A stretch of DNA of 58,870 nt, taken from assembly GCA_964368495.1 (NCBI GenBank), contig CAYJAJ010000010.1, positions 1-58,870 of the forward strand, written 5' to 3'. Each line of letters begins with the position of its first letter. Positions within the stretch are counted from its first letter, which is position 1. Positions 7,680 to 16,395 of the stretch are shown here, piece after piece. A program made the translations under genes and the position numbers. The notes under the pieces are model-generated. The model searched no databases. It worked only from the letters and a program-made list of their open reading frames with translations, and had not been told where the DNA came from. The DNA comes from CALVGQ01 sp964368495 (lineage in GTDB: Bacteria > Bacillota_I > Bacilli_A > Erysipelotrichales > Erysipelotrichaceae).

Positions 7680-8255
7680 CTAATCAAGATAAATGAATTC
7701 TATTGTATACTGTATTCCGGTTAATTCACCAACATTATTGACATAATCACTTAAAAGAATTTTTATTTTTTGGTCTGATTGTGCTAAAAGTGTAGTATCT
7801 TGTGAAGCAGTTTCTTCCATTTTTGTTTGTGCTTCACTAAAAGCAACAATCTCATCTTCAGCGGTTATTGCTGCTGAAGATTTCTCTAAATAAAATGAAT
7901 CTTTTGTAAGAGTTGCCTCGTCGACTTTGCTAGAAAGCAGTTTTGAATGAGGTAGAGTAATAATAACATGAGTACCTTCAAGATCTAATGATAGTTGTGA
8001 TGCATCAATTCCAATTGTGACAATTCCACTGTATTCAATCCAGAAATTTTTATCTTTAGTCCAAATCCAAAAGCCAGTGGCATCTTCTTCGGAGTATTTT
8101 GCAACATTGTGGAAGTAGCAATCCATGACAGCTAGTTCACTTATTGCTTCCATTTTTGAAAGTTGAATTTCATGATTAACTGTTTCGTTATCTGAACAAC
8201 CCGATAACATAGAAAGGGTAATGATCGAGATAATAAGCAATAATATCTTTTTCAT
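7680..8255 (-). CDS. DUF4230 lipoprotein
   Basis: A 191-aa lipoprotein: MKKILLLIISIITLSML then lipobox LSGC. The remainder resembles the DUF4230 family: an N-terminal segment ending in 'Y', a GIVTIGIDASQLSLD strand pair, VIITLPHSKLLS and a long helix before the C-terminal YTIEFIYLD. The function of the family is not known. It lies three bases after a paralogous DUF4230 gene, so both form one leftward operon; this one is lipid-anchored while the other has a transmembrane anchor. Confidence 0.8.
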   Translation of the reverse strand: MKKILLLIISIITLSMLSGCSDNETVNHEIQLSKMEAISELAVMDCYFHNVAKYSEEDATGFWIWTKDKNFWIEYSGIVTIGIDASQLSLDLEGTHVIITLPHSKLLSSKVDEATLTKDSFYLEKSSAAITAEDEIVAFSEAQTKMEETASQDTTLLAQSDQKIKILLSDYVNNVGELTGIQYTIEFIYLD

Positions 8256-8258
8256 AAT

Positions 8259-8834
8259 TTATTTTTCCCCCATGAATTCTAAAGTATAGTTTCCATCAAG
8301 TTGCTCAATAAAAGGGCTAATAAGAGCAATAATAGTGTTTTTAGCTGTTTCTTTAGCGATGTTCTTTATACTCTCTTCGTTATTAGCTTCTGTTGTTACA
8401 TCTTCGATACAAGCAGCATAAGCCTCTTCGGTAACTGTAAGTTTATTAGCACTACTATTTATAAATATATAGTCAAGAGATGCTATATCAACTGTTATTT
8501 CTGTAATGAATACTTCTGGAATTTCAATCATTACACTCGCACTCTCGTGGTCAATACTAAAATCAATGTCTTTGAAGTCAATCCCTGCTTTGACTACTGA
8601 TTCATAATAAACATAATAATCTGTATTTTCAGGATTATTTTCATTCATTACCTCAGTAACACCGATATAAACTGATTTGAAAGTTGAAAGTTCATTGATA
8701 TCAATGATGCGTTCTAATGTAGATTGAGTAAGAATTTCTGGAACATTATCTTTTTTGAAAAAAAATGTATAAACAAAAAAACATAGACAAATAACAATAA
8801 TAGAACTTATTACTCTAATTATTATAGATTTCAT
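8259..8834 (-). CDS. membrane-anchored DUF4230 protein
   Basis: A 191-aa protein with one N-terminal transmembrane segment (IIIRVISSIIVICLCFFVYTFFF) and an extracellular DUF4230-like part: SVYIGVTEV, YYESVVKAGIDFKDID, VMIEIPEVFITE and a helix before NYTLEFMGEK. It aligns end to end by pattern with the following lipoprotein. A ribosome site (AAAGGAG) is present but the start is also overlapped by a 38-codon ORF. Promoter at 8979-9007. Confidence 0.8.
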   Translation of the reverse strand: MKSIIIRVISSIIVICLCFFVYTFFFKKDNVPEILTQSTLERIIDINELSTFKSVYIGVTEVMNENNPENTDYYVYYESVVKAGIDFKDIDFSIDHESASVMIEIPEVFITEITVDIASLDYIFINSSANKLTVTEEAYAACIEDVTTEANNEESIKNIAKETAKNTIIALISPFIEQLDGNYTLEFMGEK

Positions 8835-8931
8835 AAGAGAGAACTCCTTTAACTTTAAAAACCATGATAGTTGAATTGTTGCTGAAATAGGTCTTAGCTT
8901 TGTAAGTTGTAGTGCCTTTTTTGTGTATCAT
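8815..8931 (-). CDS. putative 38-aa leader ORF of the DUF4230 operon
   Basis: In the 5' leader of the DUF4230 operon, an ATG at 8931 preceded by a GGGAAGGGATG ribosome site opens 38 codons (MIHKKGTTTYKAKTYF... ending EIYNN). Its stop overlaps the start of the DUF4230 gene by 20 bases. It could be a small protein or a device for translational coupling. No signal peptide or known motif. Confidence 0.4.
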   Translation of the reverse strand: MIHKKGTTTYKAKTYFSNNSTIMVFKVKGVLSYEIYNN

Positions 8932-8978
8932 AATAACATCCCTTCCCTGTATAAATATGTACGAATAAATCTGAAATA

Positions 8979-9007
8979 ATTATATATAATAAAAAAACTT
9001 AAGTCAA
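8979..9007 (-). promoter_or_regulatory. promoter of the DUF4230 operon
   Basis: On the minus strand TTGACT (9007-9002) and TATAAT (8984-8979) are 17 bases apart. The predicted start lies near 8972. Confidence 0.75.
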
Positions 9008-9064
9008 TTTATAATGGATTAAAGTACAAATTAAAACATATATTTAATATTAAATAATATAAAT

Positions 9065-9110
9065 AAAAAGTGCAACACATTAGATATATTTTTCTAATGT
9101 ATTACACTTT
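9065..9110 (-). terminator. terminator after tRNA-Leu
   Basis: On the minus strand AGTGTAATACATTAGA and TCTAATGTGTTGCACT form a long, slightly imperfect stem, followed by TTTTTATTT. It lies just downstream of the tRNA 3' end. Confidence 0.8.
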
Positions 9111-9122
9111 CTCATTTTCAAA

Positions 9123-9207
9123 TGGTGCGGATGAAGGGACTCGAACCCCCATGCCTCACAGCGCTAGATCCTAAGTCTAGTGCGTCTACCAATTTCGCCA
9201 CATCCGC
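9123..9207 (-). tRNA. tRNA-Leu (anticodon UAG)
   Basis: The minus strand reads GCGGATGTGGCGAAATTGG at the 5' end, anticodon arm CTAGA CTTAGGA TCTAG (anticodon TAG), a long variable arm typical of tRNA-Leu, a GGTTCGAGTCC T arm and a matching acceptor strand. A genome-encoded CCA is at 9125-9123. Confidence 0.97.
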
Positions 9208-9249
9208 AATTGCTTTTTTATTATAGCAATCACAAAAATAAAATGCAAC

Positions 9250-9278
9250 AAAAAAATTCCTTGATTCAAGGAATTTTT
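9250..9278 (-). terminator. terminator of the copper operon
   Basis: AAAATTCCTT and AAGGAATTTT around GAATC on the minus strand, followed by more T. It overlaps the csoR stop. Confidence 0.85.
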
Positions 9279-9543
9279 AAGTTGTCTTTGAAATTTTTTC
9301 AATTAACTGAATAATTTCTTCTAGTTTCTTATCGTTTTTGTCCACAAAAGACTCGCTAATACAACCTCTAATATGGGCTTCAATTACTTTAGTATTAGCT
9401 TTTTTAATGATTGAAGATGTTGCTAATAGTTGAGTGCTAATATCGATACAATATCGGTTGTCTTCAATCATTTTTAATATTCCATCAATTTGACCTCTAG
9501 CGGTTTTTAATAAGTTTTCAATTTCTTTGTTATCAGCTCTCAT
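9277..9543 (-). CDS. csoR: CsoR-family copper-sensing repressor
   Basis: An 88-aa all-helical repressor of the CsoR/RcnR family. The copper ligands are visible as Cys32 (RYCIDISTQLLA), His57 and Cys61 (AHIRGCISES), the Cys-His-Cys set of copper sensors rather than the nickel set. It starts on the last base of the copAZ stop (TAATG), so it is co-transcribed as the last gene of its own target operon. The operator at 12042-12060 fits autoregulation: copper binding would release CsoR and allow copA expression. Confidence 0.92.
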   Translation of the reverse strand: MRADNKEIENLLKTARGQIDGILKMIEDNRYCIDISTQLLATSSIIKKANTKVIEAHIRGCISESFVDKNDKKLEEIIQLIEKISKTT

Positions 9544-9752
9544 TAACGAATCTCATTAACTTTATATCCAATTTCGCTTAGTGCATTAATCAATTGATCA
9601 TTTGTCACTGTTTCGATACATTGAACTGTTGCAGTTTTACTTTCTAAATCAACTAATACCTTACTAATACCTGCAATTGGTGATAATGCGTTTTCAACAT
9701 GTGATACACAATGTTTACACATCATATCGTTGATAATTAATGTTTTTGTCAT
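9543..9752 (-). CDS. copZ: possible free CopZ chaperone from an internal start
   Basis: Within the copA frame, ATG at 9752-9750 is preceded by AAAGGAG with 8 bases of spacing, as good as any start in the window. It would make a 69-aa soluble heavy-metal-associated domain (MTKTLIINDMMCKHC... YKVNEIR) with a complete ferredoxin-like fold and CxxC. So the gene may yield both a CopA-CopZ fusion and free CopZ. That both forms are made is an inference. Confidence 0.6.
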   Translation of the reverse strand: MTKTLIINDMMCKHCVSHVENALSPIAGISKVLVDLESKTATVQCIETVTNDQLINALSEIGYKVNEIR

Positions 9753-12032
9753 AGTTTTTTCTCCTTTAGATTTTTGATTAATTTGTGGTTTGAAATTTTT
9801 TAGTCGTAGTGCATTTGATACGACACTTACTGAACTCAAGCTCATTGCCAATGCTCCGAACATTGGATCAAGAGTCCACCCAAATATAGGTAGGAATACC
9901 CCTGCCGCCAAAGGGATTCCAATAGTATTGTAGATTAATGCCCAAAACAAGTTTTGTTTGATGTTTTTGATTGTTGCTTTACTAAGTAAAATAGCGCTAA
10001 GAGCATCGTTGAGATCATTTTTAATTAGTATAAAGTCAGCTGCCTCAATCGCGACATCAGTTCCAGATCCAATAGCTAATCCAACATCAGCTAAAGCAAG
10101 TGCAGGTGCATCATTTATTCCATCACCAATCATTGCGACTTTTTTTCCAATGCGTTGATAATCAGCGACTATTTGGCTTTTTTCATGCGGATGAACTTGA
10201 CTATGAATTGTTTTAATGTTTACTTGTTTAGCAATATTTTCTGCAACAAGTTGATGGTCACCTGTCACCATTGCAACTTCATATCCAAATGTTTGCATTT
10301 GTTTTATAGCTTCAATACTACTTTGTTTCACTTCATCAGCAATCGCAAATAGTCCAAGCAACTGATTGTCAAAGGCAAAAAATAAAACTGTTTTTGCTTC
10401 GTTTAAATACTCATTGAATAACTTGTCGACTTTAGATAAATCAATTTGATGAGATTTCATCATTTTCTCATTTCCACCTAAAATAGTTTTTCCATTGAAG
10501 ACTGCCTGTATTCCTTGACCATCTACAATTTTAAATTTTTCAATATCTAAAATTTTAATTTGCTTGTTATCGCAATATTTTGTAACTGCTTTTGACAAAG
10601 GATGTTCGCTTTGTTTTTCTAATGCATAAGCAACTGGAAGAAATAAATCATCGATAGAAAATGAGTTGATTACATGAGGATTGCCTTGCGTAATTGTTCC
10701 TGTTTTATCAAGAATAATTGTATCAATATGATGGGCGACTTCAAGTGCCTCTGCAGATTTTATTAGTATACCAAGCTGTGCACCTTTTCCAGTAGCTACC
10801 ATTATTGCAGTAGGTGTTGCTAGTCCAAGTGCACAAGGACAAGAAATTACTAATACAGCAATAGCACTACTTAAAGCACTTTCAAGGGTGCTTCCTATTA
10901 ATAGCCACACAAGGAAAGTGATTGCTGAAATCACTATGACAATAGGAACAAACACTGAAGAAACTTGATCTGCTAGCTTAGAGATAGGTGCTTTTGTAGA
11001 ACTTGCTTCCTCAACTAATTGAATTATTTTAAATAAAGTGGTGTCTTTTCCAATGTTTGTAGCCCTGATTTTTAAGCTGCCAGATTTATTTATTGTAGCT
11101 CCAATAACTTTATCGTTGATAGACTTATCTACTGGAATGCTTTCACCACTAATCATGGACTCATCAATACTTGCATATCCATCAATGATGATGCCATCTA
11201 CAGGAATTTTACTTCCAGGTTTTACTATACATATTTCATCAACTTTTACTTCATCAATCGGAATTTGAATTTCTTGGCCATCTCTTAAAACTAAGGCAGT
11301 TTTTGCCGCAAAGTCCATTAGCTTTGAAATTGCATCTGAAGTTTTATGCTTTGCACGGGTTTCAAGTGTTTTTCCAAGTGTAATTAAAGTTAAAATCATC
11401 CCTGCAGTTTCAAAATATAAATTCATTTTAAAATGATGAACAAGCTCAAAATCTAAAACTGATAAACCATATCCTATCTTATATAAGCCATAAATACTAT
11501 AAAGTGTCGCTGCAGCTGAACCTAAAGCAATTAAACTATCCATGTTTGGGTGAAGTTTAAATAAATGTGTAAAGCCATTAATAAAGTAATTTTGATTAAT
11601 AAATAATATAGCGATTGTTAATAAAAATTGAGTTAATGCAAAATTCATTGTATTTTCATTACCTAAAAAAAATTGTGGCAAAGGCCAATTCATCATGTGT
11701 CCCATTGCTAAATAAAATAAAGGGATTGTGAATAAAAATGAAAAAATGCATTTTATTTTCATGATGTTGTAGTGTTTTTCAACCTCATTATTTTGCTTAG
11801 TTTCTATAGCTTGAGTATTTTCATCATTGGTTGATGCTCCATACCCTAAATTTTCAATAATCTCAATGATAGAATTTGTTTGAATGATTGAATCATCAAA
11901 GTCTACAGTCATTTTATTATTTAATAATTGCACTTGTACAGAAACAATTCCATCTTGCTTGTTTAAAGTTTTTTCAATAATACTACTACAAGCGGTACAT
12001 GTCATTCCTGTAATATTAAAGTTCTTTTTCAT
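9543..12032 (-). CDS. copA: copper-exporting P1B ATPase fused to a CopZ-like domain
   Basis: An 829-aa protein. The order is: N-terminal metal-binding domain with GMTCTAC (Cys12, Cys15); transmembrane helices; actuator motif SGES near 295-298; CPC in transmembrane helix 6 (398-400), the Cu(I) path; phosphorylation motif DKTGT (Asp442); SEHP; and GDGINDAPAL. After the final helices the frame continues without a stop through a short Lys/Gln-rich linker into a second metal-binding domain of 69 residues with MMCKHC, which normally is the separate chaperone CopZ. An internal ribosome site and ATG precede this domain. First gene of the copper operon. Confidence 0.95.
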   Translation of the reverse strand: MKKNFNITGMTCTACSSIIEKTLNKQDGIVSVQVQLLNNKMTVDFDDSIIQTNSIIEIIENLGYGASTNDENTQAIETKQNNEVEKHYNIMKIKCIFSFLFTIPLFYLAMGHMMNWPLPQFFLGNENTMNFALTQFLLTIAILFINQNYFINGFTHLFKLHPNMDSLIALGSAAATLYSIYGLYKIGYGLSVLDFELVHHFKMNLYFETAGMILTLITLGKTLETRAKHKTSDAISKLMDFAAKTALVLRDGQEIQIPIDEVKVDEICIVKPGSKIPVDGIIIDGYASIDESMISGESIPVDKSINDKVIGATINKSGSLKIRATNIGKDTTLFKIIQLVEEASSTKAPISKLADQVSSVFVPIVIVISAITFLVWLLIGSTLESALSSAIAVLVISCPCALGLATPTAIMVATGKGAQLGILIKSAEALEVAHHIDTIILDKTGTITQGNPHVINSFSIDDLFLPVAYALEKQSEHPLSKAVTKYCDNKQIKILDIEKFKIVDGQGIQAVFNGKTILGGNEKMMKSHQIDLSKVDKLFNEYLNEAKTVLFFAFDNQLLGLFAIADEVKQSSIEAIKQMQTFGYEVAMVTGDHQLVAENIAKQVNIKTIHSQVHPHEKSQIVADYQRIGKKVAMIGDGINDAPALALADVGLAIGSGTDVAIEAADFILIKNDLNDALSAILLSKATIKNIKQNLFWALIYNTIGIPLAAGVFLPIFGWTLDPMFGALAMSLSSVSVVSNALRLKNFKPQINQKSKGEKTMTKTLIINDMMCKHCVSHVENALSPIAGISKVLVDLESKTATVQCIETVTNDQLINALSEIGYKVNEIR

Positions 12033-12041
12033 AATAGCCTC

Positions 12042-12060
12042 CCCACCCCCTAGGGGTAGT
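12042..12060. promoter_or_regulatory. CsoR-type operator
   Basis: ACTACCCCTAGGGGGTGG on the minus strand is a GC-rich palindrome in AT-rich surroundings and matches the CsoR box pattern (TACCC, centre, GGGGGT). It lies between the -10 box and the copA ribosome site, so bound repressor would block both initiation and early transcription. Confidence 0.8.
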
Positions 12061-12066
12061 ATAAAT

Positions 12067-12095
12067 ATTATAGTGTTTTTCTTTTAATAATTCAA
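12067..12095 (-). promoter_or_regulatory. promoter of copAZ-csoR
   Basis: On the minus strand TTGAAT (12095-12090) and TATAAT (12072-12067) are exactly 17 bases apart. The operator begins about 7 bases downstream. Confidence 0.85.
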
Positions 12096-12164
12096 TGGAT
12101 ATTATTTGTGGAAGTCTTATCATTTTTAAGTTAAAATAAATCTAAAGTAAAAGGAGCATACAGT

Positions 12165-13946
12165 ATGATTAATAATAGAATAAAAAAAATTCGTGAATTG
12201 ATGAAAGAAAAAAATATTGATATTTATTTAATACCAACTGCAGATTTTCATGAAAGTGAAAATGTGGCAGAGTATTTTAAAGCACGTGTATTTATTTCAG
12301 GATTCACTGGTTCTGCAGGAACAATAGTGATTACTAAAGATGAGTCGATATTATGGGCAGATGGTCGCTATTTTATTCAAGCTGAAAATCAAATTAAAGA
12401 TACAGAAATTCAGTTATATAAAATGGGACAAGAGGGAGTGCCTACAATTATTGAATATTGCAAAAATCATGCTCATCTAAATATAGGTTTTGATGGACGT
12501 GTCATTACAGCAAAAATGGGAGAAACAATTGAGAAAGAGTGTTTAAAAAAAGGTGGTTCAGTACAGTATGAACTAGACTTAGTTGATCAAATTTGGACAG
12601 ATCGTCCTTCTATGCCTTTTTCACAAGCCTTTTATCTTTCGGAAAAATACACAGGAAAAACCATGAAAGAAAAGTTAGAGTGGCTAAAAAAAGAAATGAA
12701 ATCAAAAGCGGATGTCCTGGTTTTATCAGCACTTGATGAAATTGCCTGGTTATTTAATATACGAGGCAATGATGTAGCGTTCACTCCAGTGATTTATGCT
12801 TATGCTCTTATTAGTGAAAATAAAGTGGATTTTTATGTTGATAAAAATAAATTGAATGAGGAAATAGCTGCGTTATTTAATGAATGCAATGTAGAATTGC
12901 ATGATTACTTTAGTTTTTATGATGACATTAGAAAAATTGAAAATCAAATTGTTTGGTGTGATTTAGAACAGATTAATTATGCAATAAAAAAAGGCATAAA
13001 TAAAACAAATCAACTCGTATTGCAAAGAACTCCAATTGTACTTGAAAAGGCATGTAAAAATGAAACAGAAATTAAAAACATACGGGAATCTCATTTAAAA
13101 GATGGAGTAGCAATGGTACGTTTCATAAAATGGTTAAAAGAAAACATAAAAACAGAAGAAATTAGTGAAATAACAGCTGCAGATTATCTTGAAAAATGCA
13201 GAGTTGAAGGTGGAGCATTTGAATTAAGTTTTCCAACGATTTGTGGTTATAACGCAAATGCAGCAATGATGCATTATAGTGCAACACCTGAAAACTATGC
13301 CATGCTTAAGCCAGCTGGAATTGTTTTAGTTGATTCAGGGGGACAATATTTAGAGGGAACAACTGATATTACAAGAACGATTGCTTTAGGTCCAGTAAGT
13401 GATGAGTGGAAAAAATACAATACAACAGTATTAAAAGGAATGATCAATTTATCAAAAGCTAAATTTTTATCAGGAATGAATGGTCTTGCTTTGGATATCT
13501 TAGCTCGTGGTCCAGTTTGGAATCTTGATATTGATTATCAATGTGGTACGGGACATGGAGTAGGGTACTGTTTAGGAGTTCATGAAGGACCTCATGGAGT
13601 AAGATGGAGAAATCCGAGTAATGCACCGATGGATCCATTTATGCAAGGAATGGTAGTAACTAATGAACCTGGAATTTATCTTGGTGGTGAATTGGGGATA
13701 CGAATTGAAAATGAACTCATTGTGCAAAAAGGGATAAAGAATTTTTATGGTCAATTTATGTATTTTGAAACAGTAACATTTTGCCCAATTGATGTGGACT
13801 TAATTGATTCACAATATTTATCAAAAGAGGAGCTTTCATGGTTAAATGATTATCATCAAGAAGTTTACGATAAATTAAGCCCGCGATTAGATGATGAGTG
13901 TTCAAAATGGCTATATAAAGTTACACGCCCAGTACAAGAGGTTTAA
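12165..13946 (+). CDS. pepP: Xaa-Pro aminopeptidase (M24B, aminopeptidase P)
   Basis: A 593-aa cytoplasmic metallopeptidase that removes N-terminal residues before proline. It has the long form of the family: two creatinase-like N-terminal domains (RIKKIRELMKEKNID, SGFTGSAGT, ADGRYFIQAENQ) and a C-terminal pita-bread domain with metal ligands in VDSGGQYLEGTTDITRT, GTGHGVGYCLGVHEGP and TNEPGIYLGGELGIRIENE. The ATG has AAAGGAG upstream. First of three genes with exonuclease III and a dipeptidase; with PepV it would complete breakdown of proline peptides. Confidence 0.95.
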   Translation: MINNRIKKIRELMKEKNIDIYLIPTADFHESENVAEYFKARVFISGFTGSAGTIVITKDESILWADGRYFIQAENQIKDTEIQLYKMGQEGVPTIIEYCKNHAHLNIGFDGRVITAKMGETIEKECLKKGGSVQYELDLVDQIWTDRPSMPFSQAFYLSEKYTGKTMKEKLEWLKKEMKSKADVLVLSALDEIAWLFNIRGNDVAFTPVIYAYALISENKVDFYVDKNKLNEEIAALFNECNVELHDYFSFYDDIRKIENQIVWCDLEQINYAIKKGINKTNQLVLQRTPIVLEKACKNETEIKNIRESHLKDGVAMVRFIKWLKENIKTEEISEITAADYLEKCRVEGGAFELSFPTICGYNANAAMMHYSATPENYAMLKPAGIVLVDSGGQYLEGTTDITRTIALGPVSDEWKKYNTTVLKGMINLSKAKFLSGMNGLALDILARGPVWNLDIDYQCGTGHGVGYCLGVHEGPHGVRWRNPSNAPMDPFMQGMVVTNEPGIYLGGELGIRIENELIVQKGIKNFYGQFMYFETVTFCPIDVDLIDSQYLSKEELSWLNDYHQEVYDKLSPRLDDECSKWLYKVTRPVQEV

Positions 13947-13947
13947 T

Positions 13948-14700
13948 ATGAAACTAATTTCTTGGAATGTTAATGGATTAAGAGCGTGCATTACGAAGGG
14001 ATTTCTAGATTTTTTTAATGAAGAAAAGGCAGATGTTTTTGCACTACAAGAGACAAAACTTCAGCCTCATCAAATTAACTTAGAATTAGATGGATATTAT
14101 CAATACTGGCATAGCGCAGAAAAAAAGGGCTATTCAGGAACTGCTGTTTTTTGCAAAGAAAAGCCAATTTCAGTTGTTTATGATTTTGAAAACGAGGATC
14201 ATCCTAAAGAAGGTAGAGTGATAACATTGGAGTTTCAAAATTATTATTTTGTGAATGCTTATGTGCCGAATTCAAAGGAAGAGTTAGCTCGGTTAGATTA
14301 TCGTATGATTTGGGAAAAAGATTTACAAAATCATCTAACTAAATTAAATGAACGAAAACCTGTTATATATACAGGAGATATGAATGTTGCAGTTGAAGAA
14401 ATCGATTTAAAAAATCCTAAAACAAATAGAAAAAATCCTGGATTTTCTGATGAAGAAAGACAGCAGATGAGAGTTTTATTAAGTTTAGGTTTTATTGATA
14501 CTTTTAGAAAACTCTATCCTGAAAAAGTTGAATATTCTTGGTGGTCTTATCGTTTTAATTCACGTGCTAAAAACGCAGGGTGGAGAATTGATTACTTCAT
14601 TACTTCAAAATCATTGGAAGAAAAAATAAAAGATAGCAAAATTTATACACAAATATTTGGTTCAGACCATTGTCCGGTTGGATTAGAAATTGACATATAG
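13948..14700 (+). CDS. xth: exodeoxyribonuclease III / AP endonuclease
   Basis: A 250-aa ExoIII-type enzyme for abasic-site repair and 3' end trimming. The motifs are in order: MKLISWNVNGLRA, ALQETKL (metal-binding Glu), NAYVPNS, YTGDMNVA (catalytic Asp and Asn), GWRIDYF and GSDHCPVGLEI (catalytic His). I chose the ATG at 13948, one base after the pepP stop, where the family N-terminus begins; GAGG precedes it. Longer in-frame starts would overlap pepP. Confidence 0.96.
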   Translation: MKLISWNVNGLRACITKGFLDFFNEEKADVFALQETKLQPHQINLELDGYYQYWHSAEKKGYSGTAVFCKEKPISVVYDFENEDHPKEGRVITLEFQNYYFVNAYVPNSKEELARLDYRMIWEKDLQNHLTKLNERKPVIYTGDMNVAVEEIDLKNPKTNRKNPGFSDEERQQMRVLLSLGFIDTFRKLYPEKVEYSWWSYRFNSRAKNAGWRIDYFITSKSLEEKIKDSKIYTQIFGSDHCPVGLEIDI

Positions 14701-14709
14701 GAGGTCAAG

Positions 14710-16056
14710 ATGATAAAAAATTATATCAATCAATACAAAGAAGAAATGAAAGCAGATTTAGCTAAACTAATTAGCTATAATTCAATACTGGATACAGCAC
14801 ATGAAAATGCACCATTTGGCTTAGAAAATGCAAAATGTTTAGATGAAGCTTTAAAAATTGCAGAAAAATGTGGAATGAAGTCAACGAATGTTGATTATTA
14901 TTGTGGATATGGAGAAATCGGTGAAGGAAAAGAAATCATTGGTGTTTTAGGGCATCTTGATATTGTTCCAGTTGGAGAAGGCTGGGATAGCAATCCTTTA
15001 GAGTTATTTGAAAAAGATGGTAAATATTACGGTCGAGGAGTCAGTGATGATAAGGGTGCGGTTATAGCTTCTGCCTATGCAATTCGTATATTAAACGATA
15101 TGAATGTCAACTTTAATAAACGTGTTCGTTTAATAATGGGTTGTAATGAAGAAAGTGGTTCAAATTGTTTAAAGTACTATGTTGAAAAAGAGGGGCATAT
15201 TGATTATGGTTTCACACCTGATGCGATTTTCCCTGGAGTATTTGGTGAAAAGGGGATGATTAGTGCAAAATTTAGTGCCCCAACATCAAAAATATTACAT
15301 ATTGAAGGTGGAAGTGTTTCAAATGTAGTTTGTGCGAAAGTAAAAGCAGAACTTCCTTTAAATAGTGTTGATTTAAAACAACTTGAAGATATCCTTGTGA
15401 AAAATGGATGTAGAGTGGAAATCAAAACTGAAAGCACACATCAAATTACAGTATATGGAGTTGCAGCACATGCCTCTACACCAAACAGTGGAATTAATGC
15501 TATTTCTCAATTTATGAATGCATTAAAACAGTGTGGTTTTGATGATTCATTCGTGGATTATTATAATGATAAAATAGGGTTATCTTCTAATGGTTCAAAT
15601 TGTGGAGTTAATTTTAGTGATGAATATGGTGAGTTAACATTTTGCAACGGAATTATTAAAAAAGAAAACGATGAAATTACAGGCTCAATTGATATTCGAT
15701 TCCCGGTTACAATGAAATCATCAACAATAGTTGAGGAACTGAAAAAAGGGTTTGAAAGTAAAGTAGGAACTTTAGAAGTATTGGGAGCACATGAACCACT
15801 ATTTTTTGAAAAAGAATCTGATTTAGTTAAAAATTTAGTGGATGCATATCGTAGTGTAACAAATGACACAAAATCACAGCCAATGACAATGGGTGGTGGA
15901 ACTTATGCTAAAGGGATTAACAACTGCATTGCCTTTGGCGGAAATTTTTCAAGTGATAATCATATCCATGATGCAAATGAAGTGCTAGATATTGAAGAGT
16001 TTTATCTGCAAGTAGAAATATATGCACAAGCGATATTAAATCTATTAAAAATTTAA
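14710..16056 (+). CDS. pepV: PepV/Sapep-type M20 dipeptidase
   Basis: A 448-aa zinc dipeptidase of the M20 family. Zinc and catalytic motifs: GVLGHLDIVPVGEGW (His, then catalytic Asp), GRGVSDDKGAV (bridging Asp), GCNEESGSNC (catalytic Glu pair), TPDAIFPG, and near the C-terminus MGGGTYAKGI and the final His in DNHIHDANE. Typical length for PepV. AGGAGG precedes the ATG; it follows xth by nine bases. Confidence 0.93.
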   Translation: MIKNYINQYKEEMKADLAKLISYNSILDTAHENAPFGLENAKCLDEALKIAEKCGMKSTNVDYYCGYGEIGEGKEIIGVLGHLDIVPVGEGWDSNPLELFEKDGKYYGRGVSDDKGAVIASAYAIRILNDMNVNFNKRVRLIMGCNEESGSNCLKYYVEKEGHIDYGFTPDAIFPGVFGEKGMISAKFSAPTSKILHIEGGSVSNVVCAKVKAELPLNSVDLKQLEDILVKNGCRVEIKTESTHQITVYGVAAHASTPNSGINAISQFMNALKQCGFDDSFVDYYNDKIGLSSNGSNCGVNFSDEYGELTFCNGIIKKENDEITGSIDIRFPVTMKSSTIVEELKKGFESKVGTLEVLGAHEPLFFEKESDLVKNLVDAYRSVTNDTKSQPMTMGGGTYAKGINNCIAFGGNFSSDNHIHDANEVLDIEEFYLQVEIYAQAILNLLKI

Positions 16057-16078
16057 AAGTGAGGAAACTCGCTTTTTT
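16055..16078 (+). terminator. terminator after pepV
   Basis: AAAAGTGAG pairs with CTCGCTTTT (one G-T pair) around GAAA, followed by T. It begins at the pepV stop codon. Confidence 0.85.
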
Positions 16079-16339
16079 AATATTTCTTGGGAAATATAAG
16101 AATAAAATTGATTATTTGATAGTTTGTAAACTTACAAAATAAAATAAAAATAATCCAAAATATGGATGAGTTTGAAAATAGATTAAAGTGTTCTTTTAAC
16201 TACAGCTATTTTCAAATAAAAACTGCAATAAAACAAATATCATATTTCAAGATTATTTTGTTTATAATTTCACAACAAAAAGGCTTAAATAAAGGCTCAA
16301 ATGATGTTTGTGAATAGTAAAAAAAATTAAATAAATGAA
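16079..16339. other. intergenic stretch before the Mrp operon
   Basis: No gene is seen. The stretch contains a small inverted repeat (ATATTTC ... GAAATAT, 16080-16097) and a near-duplicate AAGGCTTAAA / AAGGCTCAAA at about 16281-16300. Otherwise it is AT-rich sequence without recognisable signals. Confidence 0.5.
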
Positions 16340-16367
16340 TTGACATATAAAATAAAAGGAATAGAAT
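16340..16367 (+). promoter_or_regulatory. promoter of the Mrp-like operon
   Basis: TTGACA at 16340-16345 and TAGAAT at 16362-16367, spacing 16. The start of mrpE lies about 22 bases beyond the likely initiation point. Confidence 0.7.
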
Positions 16368-16395
16368 TAAATATTATGAGAAGAGGGGTAGTTTT

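Noticed and set aside
9123..9207. tRNA-Leu as an integration site
   Set aside because: No integrase and no repeat of the tRNA 3' end is found in the window.
12075..12160. A promoter for pepP
   Set aside because: TAAAAT-like boxes exist but no -35 box at 16-18 bases could be placed, so none is listed.
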